A stretch of DNA of 7,633 nucleotides from Acidobacteriota bacterium (lineage in GTDB: Bacteria > Acidobacteriota > Vicinamibacteria > Vicinamibacterales > 2-12-FULL-66-21): assembly GCA_013697225.1 (NCBI GenBank), contig JACCXG010000156.1, positions 1 to 7,633 on the forward strand. Direction: 5' to 3'. A model generated the notes under the pieces. The model was not told where the DNA came from, ran no database searches, and saw nothing but the letters and a program-made list of their open reading frames with translations. The translations under genes and the position numbers were made by a program. Below are positions 1-5,683 of the stretch, piece by piece; within the stretch, counting starts at the first letter, position 1; every line of letters starts with the position of its first letter.

Positions 1-2
1 CG

Positions 3-320
3 GCGGCTCCTGTGAGCGTGGAAGAAGGGCGGCGGCTCTACCAGGTGTCCGGCTGCGTCGCGTGTCACTCGATCGAGCAGACCTCCGTTGCCAGGCTCGG
101 ACCGTCCTTTCATGGGCTGTTCGGCAGGCCCCGGACGTTTGCCAACGGCGTGCTGCGGGTCGTCGCCGACGAGGCATATCTGCGCGAGTCGATTCTGCAG
201 CCGTCGGCCAGGATCGTGTCCGGCTACGAGGCGGGCGGGGCAGGCATGCCCAGCTATGCCGGGGTCCTCACCCATGCGCAGGTCGAGTCGCTCGTGCTGT
301 TCATCAAGAGCCTCGAATAA
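3..320 (+). CDS. c-type cytochrome domain, probable C-terminus of cytochrome c oxidase subunit II (5' partial)
   Basis: The frame is open to the left edge (Ala-Ala-Pro precedes a GTG at position 12), so this is probably the 3' end of a longer gene. Numbering from the GTG codon, the haem-binding motif CVACH lies at residues 15-19 and the likely axial Met is Met79 in GMPSY. Between them are GPSFHGLFGR and ADEAYLRESILQPSARIVSGY, and the chain ends in a helix finishing FIKSLE. This order (GPS..GLFG, then ADE.YLRESI..P, then MPSY, then FIKSL) is characteristic of the haem domain fused to the C-terminus of subunit II of some haem-copper oxidases, which passes electrons to CuA on the outer face of the membrane. 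The membrane and CuA parts would lie upstream and are not visible. A stand-alone cytochrome c starting at the GTG is the alternative. No coxA or coxC follows; the next gene is unrelated. Confidence 0.72.
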   Translation, partial: AAPVSVEEGRRLYQVSGCVACHSIEQTSVARLGPSFHGLFGRPRTFANGVLRVVADEAYLRESILQPSARIVSGYEAGGAGMPSYAGVLTHAQVESLVLFIKSLE

Positions 321-449
321 AAGGATGTCCTGTAAGCGGTACACGCCTGATGCCGTGCGGTGACGAAAGGCCGCTGGAGTATGCACGAGGGGCGGGCGCT
401 TTGGTGGCATTTGGATTGCTCCCGGAAAAATTGCCTGCCCTGGGTACTC

Positions 450-455
450 GGAGGT
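450..455 (+). promoter_or_regulatory. ribosome binding site of the PEGA-domain gene
   Basis: GGAGGT lies 5 nt before the GTG codon at 461. It decides the start: the frame stays open far upstream (to about position 62), but only this GTG has a good Shine-Dalgarno sequence and is followed at once by a signal peptide. Confidence 0.65.
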
Positions 456-460
456 CACCG

Positions 461-1306
461 GTGATCCGCTCCACACGATGGCTCGTCCTGGCGACGGGCT
501 TTGCTACCGTCACGACATGCACGCTGATGCTCCCGGCCGAAGCTTCTGCGCAGCGCAGAACCGAACCACGCCCGGCGCGGAGCAGAGTCGTGTACGTTCC
601 CTCCCGGCCGTACAGGCCGGTCTCGTACACTCCTTTCTATTTCTATGGCGGCTTTTCCCCCTGGCTATACAGCAGCTGGTACAGCCCGTATGGGTTCTAT
701 CCTTACGGGCACTGGGCGCAGCCGTATCCTTACCGCCGGTACTACGCTGACTACAGCAGCGCCGCCCGTCTGCAGGTAGAGCCGAAGGAAGCGCAGGTCT
801 ACATCGACGGCTACTTCGTCGGCGTTGTCGACGACTTCGACGGCTGGGCACAACGTCTGCGGCTTGCGCCAGGGGAGCGCGAGCTGGAGATTCACCTCGA
901 TGGCTACCGTCCGTTCCGGCAGAAGGTGCTTTTCAGGCCTGGCGCGACGCTGACCATTCAGCAGGTGCTTCAGCCGCTGGGGCCCGGTGAGACGCCCGAG
1001 GCCCGACCTGCGCCGGCGCAGAGTGCTCCTCAGTCGCAGCCGCCGCGGCGCGGAACCCCTCCTGCCCTCCCCGACGGAGAGCGGAGTGAGTACGGCGCGA
1101 TTGCCGTCAGGGTCCAGCCCAGAGACGCAGAAGTGATCGTGAACGGCGATCGGTGGGAGTCTCCGCTGGCAGGTGACCTGACGCTCCAGCTCTCAGAGGG
1201 CACTCATCGGATTGAGGTCCGGAGAGAGGGGTTCCGGCCGTACACCGCGGACGTTGCCGTGCGGCGCGGGGAGACGACGACGCTCAACGTCAGCTTGAGC
1301 CGGTAA
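461..1306 (+). CDS. secreted PEGA-domain protein with tyrosine-rich region
   Basis: This encodes 281 residues from a GTG start. Residues 1-31 are a signal peptide: an Arg-containing N-terminus, a hydrophobic core, and a small-residue end (EASAQ). Residues 45-98 are strongly aromatic, with 15 Tyr plus Trp, Phe and Pro in 54 positions. Residues about 101-173 form a first PEGA domain (LQVEPKEAQVYIDGYFVG, then LRLAPGERELEIHLDGYRPF, then a Val-Leu strand). A Pro/Gln-rich linker follows at 174-207. A second PEGA domain covers about 211-280 (IAVRVQPRDAEVIVNGDRW, then LSEGTHRIEVRREGFRPY). PEGA domains are small beta folds of exported proteins, thought to bind surface or peptidoglycan-linked structures; no enzyme activity is expected. 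The protein is probably periplasmic or on the cell surface. The real ligand cannot be read from the sequence. The gene stands alone between the cytochrome gene and a hairpin. Confidence 0.82.
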   Translation: MIRSTRWLVLATGFATVTTCTLMLPAEASAQRRTEPRPARSRVVYVPSRPYRPVSYTPFYFYGGFSPWLYSSWYSPYGFYPYGHWAQPYPYRRYYADYSSAARLQVEPKEAQVYIDGYFVGVVDDFDGWAQRLRLAPGERELEIHLDGYRPFRQKVLFRPGATLTIQQVLQPLGPGETPEARPAPAQSAPQSQPPRRGTPPALPDGERSEYGAIAVRVQPRDAEVIVNGDRWESPLAGDLTLQLSEGTHRIEVRREGFRPYTADVAVRRGETTTLNVSLSR

Positions 1307-1325
1307 GATAAGCGGTGAGGGACCG

Positions 1326-1353
1326 ATGCCCGCGGCCTTCGGGTCGCGGGCAT
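1326..1353. terminator. 12-bp hairpin with UUCG loop between convergent genes
   Basis: The left arm 1326-1337 pairs with 1342-1353 in 12 consecutive pairs (one G-T) around the tetraloop TTCG closed by C-G, an exceptionally stable loop type. It starts 20 nt after the stop of the PEGA gene and lies in the junction of two convergent transcription units, so it could stop transcription from both sides. No clear T run follows on either strand, so it is not a textbook intrinsic terminator. A 3'-end stabilising hairpin is the alternative. Confidence 0.55.
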
Positions 1354-1369
1354 GGCACTTCCGCTTCCT

Positions 1370-1397
1370 GGCAACCGGCAACCGGCAACTGGGAACT
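1370..1397 (+). repeat. four-copy 7-bp tandem repeat, consensus GGCAACC
   Basis: Four consecutive heptamers are GGCAACC, GGCAACC, GGCAACT and GGGAACT. Two still more divergent units (CGCGACC, GGGACTC) extend the pattern to about 1411. The array is non-coding and lies between the hairpin and the gene remnant. Confidence 0.6.
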
Positions 1398-1427
1398 CGC
1401 GACCGGGACTCGCTAATTCTCTCCCGT

Positions 1428-1565
1428 CTATCTGACGAGCAGCTTCAGGCGCGGGAACGCGAAGCGCCCGGCGACCGTGTCGATGATGTTCACCTGGCAC
1501 GTGTAGAGCCCCGGCTTGAAAGCGCCTGCGGGAACCTCCAGCCGGAATACTGCGGCACATGTCAC
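1428..1565 (-). pseudogene. C-terminal remnant of a VWFA-type secreted protein gene
   Basis: Reading the minus strand from a GTG at 1565 to a TAG at 1428-1430 gives 45 residues with a protein-like pattern: FRLEVP, FKPGLY, TCQVNIID, then RFAFPRLKLLVR at the end. I recall this as the usual terminal beta-sandwich ending of many acidobacterial VWFA-related proteins, and the intact protein at 5793-7622 ends with the same layout (LDLPLSSLATGEFLIAIAAR ... FIPLRIRR). No VWFA domain precedes it: the kinase gene ends at 1562 in another frame, and its last 4 nt overlap this stretch. The best reading is the 3' end of a gene whose body was deleted when it became joined to the kinase gene. A real 45-residue gene using the overlapping GTG is possible but unlikely, since there is no signal peptide and no good ribosome binding site. 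Confidence 0.55.
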
Positions 1566-3100
1566 ACCTGGGGCTGTGGGGTTTCGCCGGAGCGCGCGCG
1601 CGGCAGCCGGATCTCGAACACCGCTCCGCCCTCAGGCGCATTCGAGGCTGTCAGCTGTCCGCCGTGGCGCTCGACGATCGCGCGGACGATCGAAAGGCCC
1701 AGGCCGCTCCCGGCCGTGGAGCTGCTTGCGGTACGCGACGCATCCACCTTGTAGAACCTGTCGAAGATGTGCGGCAGGTGCTCCGGCGGAATGCCGGGGC
1801 CCGTATCGCGCACCCTGATCAGGACGTGGCCATTCTGCGCGCGGGTGCGTAACTCGACGCGCCCTCCGTCTGGCGTGTGGCGGATGGCATTCGACGCGAC
1901 GTTCTGGAGCGCCTGCTCGAGCCGCTGCACGTCCCCGTTCATCTCGACATCGTCGGCAGCTTCAAGGTCGAGGCTGATGTGCCTGGCGCGCAGCGTCGGC
2001 TCGTGGCGATCGGCAACGCGTCCGAAGAGCTCAGACACCGACACCGGCTCGAAGGTCAGCGTCTCCCCGCCGCCTTCGAGCTTCGCCAGGTCCAGGAGGT
2101 CTCCGATAATTGCTTCGAGCGTGTAGGTTTCCTGGTCCACGATCTCGAAGTAGCGGGCGCGGGTGGCCGGATTGACGGCGAGATCCGGCATCGCCAGCGT
2201 CTGCGTGTAGCCGCGGATCGCGGTCAGCGGGGTCATCAGCTCGTGCGACACGTCGGCAAGAAGCTGGCGTCGCGCGCGGTCGGAATCGGACAACGCTGTC
2301 GTCCGGGCCTCGAGCTCCATGGCCATCAGGTTGAAGGTGTGAGCCAGGGCGCTGACCTCATCGCCACCCCGTTCGTCGGCGCGGACGTCCGTGCGCCCTT
2401 CGCCCAGCGCCCGCGCTGCCTCTTCCAGGGACCGGAGGCGCTTGCGCGCGGGACGGAAGATCACAAGGGCCGCCATGACGGCGCCCGTGCCGAGCAGTGC
2501 CAGGCCGGCCCAGATCAGTGTCGGGCCGAGCTCCCGCAGCACCACTTCCATCGGCGGCGGACCGGAGGGCACGGCGACATGCCCCACCTGCAGGTTGTTG
2601 ACGACGATGGGGGCCATGTTCGGACCGCCGGGTCCGCCTCTCCCGCCTCGGCGGCCGCCAAAGCCCTCCGGGGAAGGGCCGTCGCGTTCACCCCGGGGCG
2701 GCGGTCCCATCCGATCGGGGGGGCGCCCGCCCGGGAAACCCGGAGGAGGCCCGCCACGACGGCCGGGGCGTTCGCCGAACCCCGGGGGAAGCGCTCCCGG
2801 GCGGTTCGAGGCCCTCTGGCCGTCACGCATCACCACCACGAAGGGCTGCCGCACATCCTGAAACCGCTCGCGCACGAACTCGTCGAGGTTCAGCCCTGGC
2901 GTGTCGGTGAGCGCATCGGAGAGATCGCGCGCCACCAGATCCGCGATCTGCTGCGGCGTGTTGCTGGATGTCGAGGCGGCGAACTCGCCGGTGAGCCACA
3001 GGAACAGGCCTGCCTGCAGCAGGAGCAGGACCGCGAGCATGGCAACGAAGCCAATCGCGATGCGCCAGTAGAGGCTGCGAAACCAGACAGGATCAGGCAT
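1562..3100 (-). CDS. sensor histidine kinase, HAMP type, with Gly/Pro/Arg-rich sensor segment
   Basis: 512 residues. Membrane segments are at about 14-36 and 193-214, enclosing an extracytoplasmic sensor region of about 155 residues. Within it, residues 101-160 are low complexity, with 48 of 60 positions Gly, Pro or Arg. HAMP covers about 215-267. The dimerisation/phosphoacceptor helix has the H box VSHELMTPLTAIRGY with phosphorylated His286. The ATPase domain has the N box (N400, N404), G1 DTGPGIP (432-438), F box FDRFYK (446-451) and G2 GSGLGLSI (464-471), so all catalytic motifs are present. It should autophosphorylate on His286 and pass phosphate to the regulator encoded just upstream in the same transcript. 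Its ATG overlaps the regulator's stop by 8 nt, suggesting coupled translation. The tail after LPR (residues 501-512) may derive partly from the remnant that follows. The signal is unknown; the architecture resembles CpxA/BaeS-like envelope sensors. Confidence 0.93.
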   Translation of the reverse strand: MPDPVWFRSLYWRIAIGFVAMLAVLLLLQAGLFLWLTGEFAASTSSNTPQQIADLVARDLSDALTDTPGLNLDEFVRERFQDVRQPFVVVMRDGQRASNRPGALPPGFGERPGRRGGPPPGFPGGRPPDRMGPPPRGERDGPSPEGFGGRRGGRGGPGGPNMAPIVVNNLQVGHVAVPSGPPPMEVVLRELGPTLIWAGLALLGTGAVMAALVIFRPARKRLRSLEEAARALGEGRTDVRADERGGDEVSALAHTFNLMAMELEARTTALSDSDRARRQLLADVSHELMTPLTAIRGYTQTLAMPDLAVNPATRARYFEIVDQETYTLEAIIGDLLDLAKLEGGGETLTFEPVSVSELFGRVADRHEPTLRARHISLDLEAADDVEMNGDVQRLEQALQNVASNAIRHTPDGGRVELRTRAQNGHVLIRVRDTGPGIPPEHLPHIFDRFYKVDASRTASSSTAGSGLGLSIVRAIVERHGGQLTASNAPEGGAVFEIRLPRARSGETPQPQV

Positions 3101-3809
3101 CGGCGAACTTGTACCCGGAACCCCAGACCGTCAGGATGAACTTCGGGTCGGCCGCGTCGGCCTCGAGCTTCCGCCGCAGCCGTTTGACGAGCGTATCCAC
3201 GCTGCGCACCGTGACGTGCATGTCCTCACCCCAGACGCGCTGGACGAGCGCCTCCCGGCTGAACACGATGCCGCGGTTGGCCGCGAGCACATACAGCAGC
3301 TCGAACTCGTGTGCGGTGAGCTCTATCTCGCGCTCACCCAGCCGGGCCTGCCGGCGGGCAGGTTCGATCAGGAGCTCGCCTGCCTGCACGGCAGGTGCAT
3401 GGCCGCCGAGCACGGCACGCCGCCGCCGGAGCAGCGCGCGGACGCGCGCGACGAGCTCCCGCACCCCGAAAGGTTTGGTCAGGTAATCGTCGGCCCCGCT
3501 GTCGAGGCCGAGAACCTTGTCCACTTCGTCCCGCCGGGCGGTGAGCATCAGGATGGGCGTGTCGCCGTTGCGCGAGTCCCGCCGGATCGCGCGGCAGACC
3601 GTGACCCCGTCGAGCCCCGGCAGCATCAGGTCGAGCACGACGAGGTCATAGGAATCGGCCCGGGCGCGCGCCAGCGCCTCGTTGCCGTTCCCGACGGCGG
3701 AGACAGTCAGCCCTTCGAGCTGCAGGTGCAGCTCCACGAGCTCCCGGATGTGCGGATCGTCTTCGACGAGCAGCACACGGGCACCGGCGGGGGCGCGTGT
3801 AGGGTCCAT
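3093..3809 (-). CDS. OmpR/PhoB-family response regulator
   Basis: 238 residues, the usual length for the family. The receiver domain (about 10-128) has the acidic pair Asp17/Asp18, the phosphorylated Asp60 in VVLDLMLPGLDG, the switch Thr90 in LMLTAR and Lys112 in TKPF. The winged-helix DNA-binding domain (about 143-236) has ELTAHEFELLYVLAANRG, then FSREALVQRVWG, the recognition-helix region VRSVDTLVKRLRRKL, and the wing ILTVWGSGYKF. It acts in the cytoplasm as a dimeric transcription factor when phosphorylated. It is the first gene of the operon with the kinase and is divergent from the adaptor-Spy pair, its most likely target along with itself. The ATG at 3809 is preferred although its ribosome binding site is weak (GAG only). 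All key residues are intact. Confidence 0.94.
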   Translation of the reverse strand: MDPTRAPAGARVLLVEDDPHIRELVELHLQLEGLTVSAVGNGNEALARARADSYDLVVLDLMLPGLDGVTVCRAIRRDSRNGDTPILMLTARRDEVDKVLGLDSGADDYLTKPFGVRELVARVRALLRRRRAVLGGHAPAVQAGELLIEPARRQARLGEREIELTAHEFELLYVLAANRGIVFSREALVQRVWGEDMHVTVRSVDTLVKRLRRKLEADAADPKFILTVWGSGYKFADA

Positions 3810-3954
3810 GTCTCGGCTCAGTGTAGCCGGAGGTACCGGCCGAAAACGCGCCCTCCGGCCCCGTCATGGATATTTCACACGGTGGCCATGCCCGTGCCAC
3901 GTCCGCAACGTTTACTGAGTGAGTGGGACAGGGAACAGGGCGGGAGGAGATCAC
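3810..3954. promoter_or_regulatory. divergent control region between regulator and adaptor genes
   Basis: These 145 non-coding bases must carry the promoters for both transcription units. The clearest structure is an 8-bp inverted repeat, GCCGGAGG at 3826-3833 and CCTCCGGC at 3852-3859, separated by 18 nt. A smaller palindrome GCCGG/CCGGC at 3826-3840 shares its left arm, and the hexamer CCGGCC occurs at 3836-3841 and 3855-3860. These could be operator sites for the OmpR-type regulator or a hairpin in its leader. No convincing -35/-10 pair is visible. Weak -10-like hexamers are GATATT at 3869-3874 (+) and TACACT at 3825-3820 (-). Confidence 0.4.
3943..3947 (+). promoter_or_regulatory. ribosome binding site of the adaptor gene
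   Basis: GGAGG lies 7 nt before the ATG at 3955. It favours this ATG over an in-frame GTG at 3919, which has no such site and would add 12 polar residues before the membrane anchor. Confidence 0.7.
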
Positions 3955-5166
3955 ATGATACGCAGGAACCGGAGGATCATCGTCATCGTTGCCGTGGCCA
4001 TCGCAACGGCGGCGGCCGGTGCGGGCGTGCTGAACGCCCGGCGCAGCGCGGCGGCGCCGGCGGTGATCACCGACGTGGTCACGCGGGGGCCGATCGTCAG
4101 CACGGTCTCGGCCATGGGCACCCTCGAGCCGGTGACGACAGTGGATGTGGGGACGCAGGTTTCCGGCACGATCCAGTCGCTGCACGCGGACTTCAATTCG
4201 CTCGTGAAGAAAGGGCAGGTGCTCGCGCGCCTGGATCCGGCGCTCTTCAGGAGTGCGATCGAGCAGGCGCAGGCGAACCTGACGCGTGCCCAGGCGGAGC
4301 TCGACCGGCTGAACGTCGGACTCGCGGATGCAAAGGTGAAGCGGGACCGCGCCAGGGAACTGGCGGATCGGCAGCTCATCCCGGCAAGCGAGCTCGAAGG
4401 GGCCGAAGTCTCCGTGCGGTCCGCGGAGGCGCAGGCGCGGTCGGCCGCCGCGCAGGTGACCCAGGCCCGCGCAGCACTGCGGCAGGCGGAGGTGGACCAG
4501 TCGAAGACGGTGATCACGTCCCCGATTGACGGGATCGTGATTGCGAGGAACGTGGACGTGGGCCAGACGGTCGCAGCAAGCCTCCAGGCACCGACGCTGT
4601 TCCACCTGGCGGCGAGCCTCGAGGAAATGCAGCTGAAGGCCAGCGTCGACGAGTCGGATGTCGGCACGATTGGGGCGGGGCAGGCCGTCACCTTTACGGT
4701 GGATGCGCACCCGCAACAGACGTTTTCCGGGCGGGTGCAACAGGTGCGCCTCAACCCGGTGGTCGAGCAGAACGTCGTGACCTATGCCGCGATCATCTCG
4801 GCGCCGAACCCCGAGCTGAAGCTGAAGCCCGGGCTCACCGCGCACGCCACGATTGAAGTCGCGCGACGCGAGAACGTGCTCCGGGTCCCGTCGGCGGCGC
4901 TGCGGTTCCGCCCCTCCGACGACGTGAAGAAGGCGCTCGGGGCGGATGGCCTGTCGGCCGAGGGGCCGACGGTCTGGCAATACACGGAGGTGGGGCTCCG
5001 GCCCCGGTCCGTGAGAGCCGGTGCAGGGGACGGCATCTACACCGAAGTAGAAGCCCCCGGACTGGCTGAGGGGGCGCGGGTGGTCACCCGCGTCATGACG
5101 GAAGAGCGCGCGGTTACGGCGGCGGGCAGCAGCCCGTTGATGCCGTCAGGGCCGCGTCTACGGTAA
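3955..5166 (+). CDS. MacA/HlyD-like periplasmic efflux adaptor (membrane fusion protein)
   Basis: 403 residues. Residues 1-25 are a basic N-terminus plus a hydrophobic membrane anchor or uncleaved signal; there is no lipobox Cys. The first half of the lipoyl-like domain is at about 45-98 (GTLEPVTTVDVGTQVSGTIQ, then VKKGQVLARLDP). An Ala/Gln/Glu-rich alpha-hairpin coiled coil covers about 98-185. The second lipoyl half is ITSPIDGIVIARNVDVGQTV (188-206). A beta-barrel follows (about 225-302; VDESDVGTI, FSGRVQQVRLNP, LKLKPGLTA), then a membrane-proximal domain to about 385. The family bridges an inner-membrane pump to an outer-membrane channel; the details are closest to MacA-type adaptors, which work with MacB ABC transporters. 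No ATPase, permease, RND pump or TolC gene is adjacent, which is unusual. It is probably the first gene of a unit with the Spy-like gene 16 nt downstream, and is likely controlled by the divergent regulator. Confidence 0.9.
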   Translation: MIRRNRRIIVIVAVAIATAAAGAGVLNARRSAAAPAVITDVVTRGPIVSTVSAMGTLEPVTTVDVGTQVSGTIQSLHADFNSLVKKGQVLARLDPALFRSAIEQAQANLTRAQAELDRLNVGLADAKVKRDRARELADRQLIPASELEGAEVSVRSAEAQARSAAAQVTQARAALRQAEVDQSKTVITSPIDGIVIARNVDVGQTVAASLQAPTLFHLAASLEEMQLKASVDESDVGTIGAGQAVTFTVDAHPQQTFSGRVQQVRLNPVVEQNVVTYAAIISAPNPELKLKPGLTAHATIEVARRENVLRVPSAALRFRPSDDVKKALGADGLSAEGPTVWQYTEVGLRPRSVRAGAGDGIYTEVEAPGLAEGARVVTRVMTEERAVTAAGSSPLMPSGPRLR

Positions 5167-5172
5167 CGATTT

Positions 5173-5177
5173 GGAGG
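5173..5177 (+). promoter_or_regulatory. ribosome binding site of the Spy-like gene
   Basis: GGAGG lies 5 nt before the ATG at 5183 and just after the adaptor's stop. It rules out the in-frame TTG at 5171, which overlaps the site itself. Confidence 0.7.
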
Positions 5178-5182
5178 CAATC

Positions 5183-5674
5183 ATGAAGCGTGTGACATTG
5201 AGCATTGCAATGACGGTCCTGCTCGGGCTCGGGGCCATGAGCGTGGCAGGCGCGCAGGGGCCCGGGCGGGGTCAGGGTCAGGGTCCGGGGCGGGGACCTG
5301 ACGGCGGGGGCGGGCGCGGGGCGATGATGATGCTCCGGGGACTCGATCTGACGGAAAGCCAGCAAGAGCAGATTCGCGCCATACGGGAGGCGCAGCCGGC
5401 CCCGGCTGCTGGCACGGCGGAAGGGGGGCTCCATCGGCAGCTTCAGGCGGAACTGCTGGCCGATGTCCCTGACATGCAGAAGCTGGCAGACCTGCAGGCA
5501 CGGATCGCGGAGGCGCAGTCCGCCCGCCTGGCCCATCTGGTCACCGTTCAGCAGCAGATCGCGCAGGTGCTTACCGCAGAGCAGCGTGCGACCCTGCGCG
5601 AGCGGCTGGCCCAGACGCCGGATCAGACGAGGCAGGGGCGGCCTGCCGGCCGCAGGCCGGCGCCGCGGAACTGA
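5183..5674 (+). CDS. Spy/CpxP-like periplasmic protein with LTxxQ motifs
   Basis: 163 residues, close to Spy/CpxP length. Residues 1-24 are a signal peptide (KR, hydrophobic core, VAGA then Gln). Residues 25-46 are a Gly-rich stretch with Arg, Gln and Pro. The rest is helical and contains the two family motifs: LTESQ (56-60, in LDLTESQQEQI) and LTAEQ (130-134, in LTAEQRATL), separated by Gln/Ala/Leu-rich helices. The tail from about 145 is basic and Pro-rich. Family members are ATP-independent periplasmic chaperones or stress sensors induced by envelope stress or metals (Spy, CpxP, and the metal-binding relatives ZraP and CnrX). The His/Met/Cys content is low apart from MMM at 48-50, so a metal-sensing role is not suggested. 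Its place after an efflux adaptor and opposite a two-component system fits a stress-response chaperone. Exact function is unknown. Confidence 0.8.
   Translation: MKRVTLSIAMTVLLGLGAMSVAGAQGPGRGQGQGPGRGPDGGGGRGAMMMLRGLDLTESQQEQIRAIREAQPAPAAGTAEGGLHRQLQAELLADVPDMQKLADLQARIAEAQSARLAHLVTVQQQIAQVLTAEQRATLRERLAQTPDQTRQGRPAGRRPAPRN
5268..5290 (+). other. potential G-quadruplex in the Spy-like gene
   Basis: Four G tracts on the coding strand (5268-5271, 5275-5277, 5281-5283, 5287-5290) are separated by exactly 3 nt each (TCA, TCA, TCC), and more G runs flank them (5257-5321). This meets the common G3+/loop 1-7 pattern. The tracts encode part of the Gly-rich segment, so the composition may simply follow the protein. 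Confidence 0.45.
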
Positions 5675-5683
5675 CGCGTAGCC

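Noticed and set aside
62..460. The upstream extension of the PEGA-protein frame
   Set aside because: It overlaps the cytochrome domain in another frame, is Arg-rich and motif-free, and the ribosome binding site plus signal peptide at 461 mark the true start.
321..460. A riboswitch or promoter in the space before the PEGA gene
   Set aside because: I compared it by eye with common riboswitch cores and found no match, and no -35/-10 pair with proper spacing; nothing can be claimed.
2827..2841. A run of His codons (CATCACCACCACGAA region) on the + strand
   Set aside because: It is only seen in the antisense frame; the real minus-strand reading is the VVVM stretch of the kinase sensor.
1877..3139. 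A 420-codon open frame on the + strand opposite the kinase
   Set aside because: It is antisense to a kinase with every catalytic motif intact, has no family motif, and such long shadow frames are normal in GC-rich DNA.
3646..4980. A 444-codon open frame on the minus strand across the divergent region
   Set aside because: It runs antisense to the adaptor and through the regulator's start. Its Arg/His/Pro-rich translation looks like a GC shadow with no domain.
5645..5661. GCCGGCC/GGCCGGC hairpin near the end of the Spy-like gene
   Set aside because: It lies within codons for a Gly/Arg/Pro tail and is expected by chance in such GC-rich sequence; there is no T run after it.
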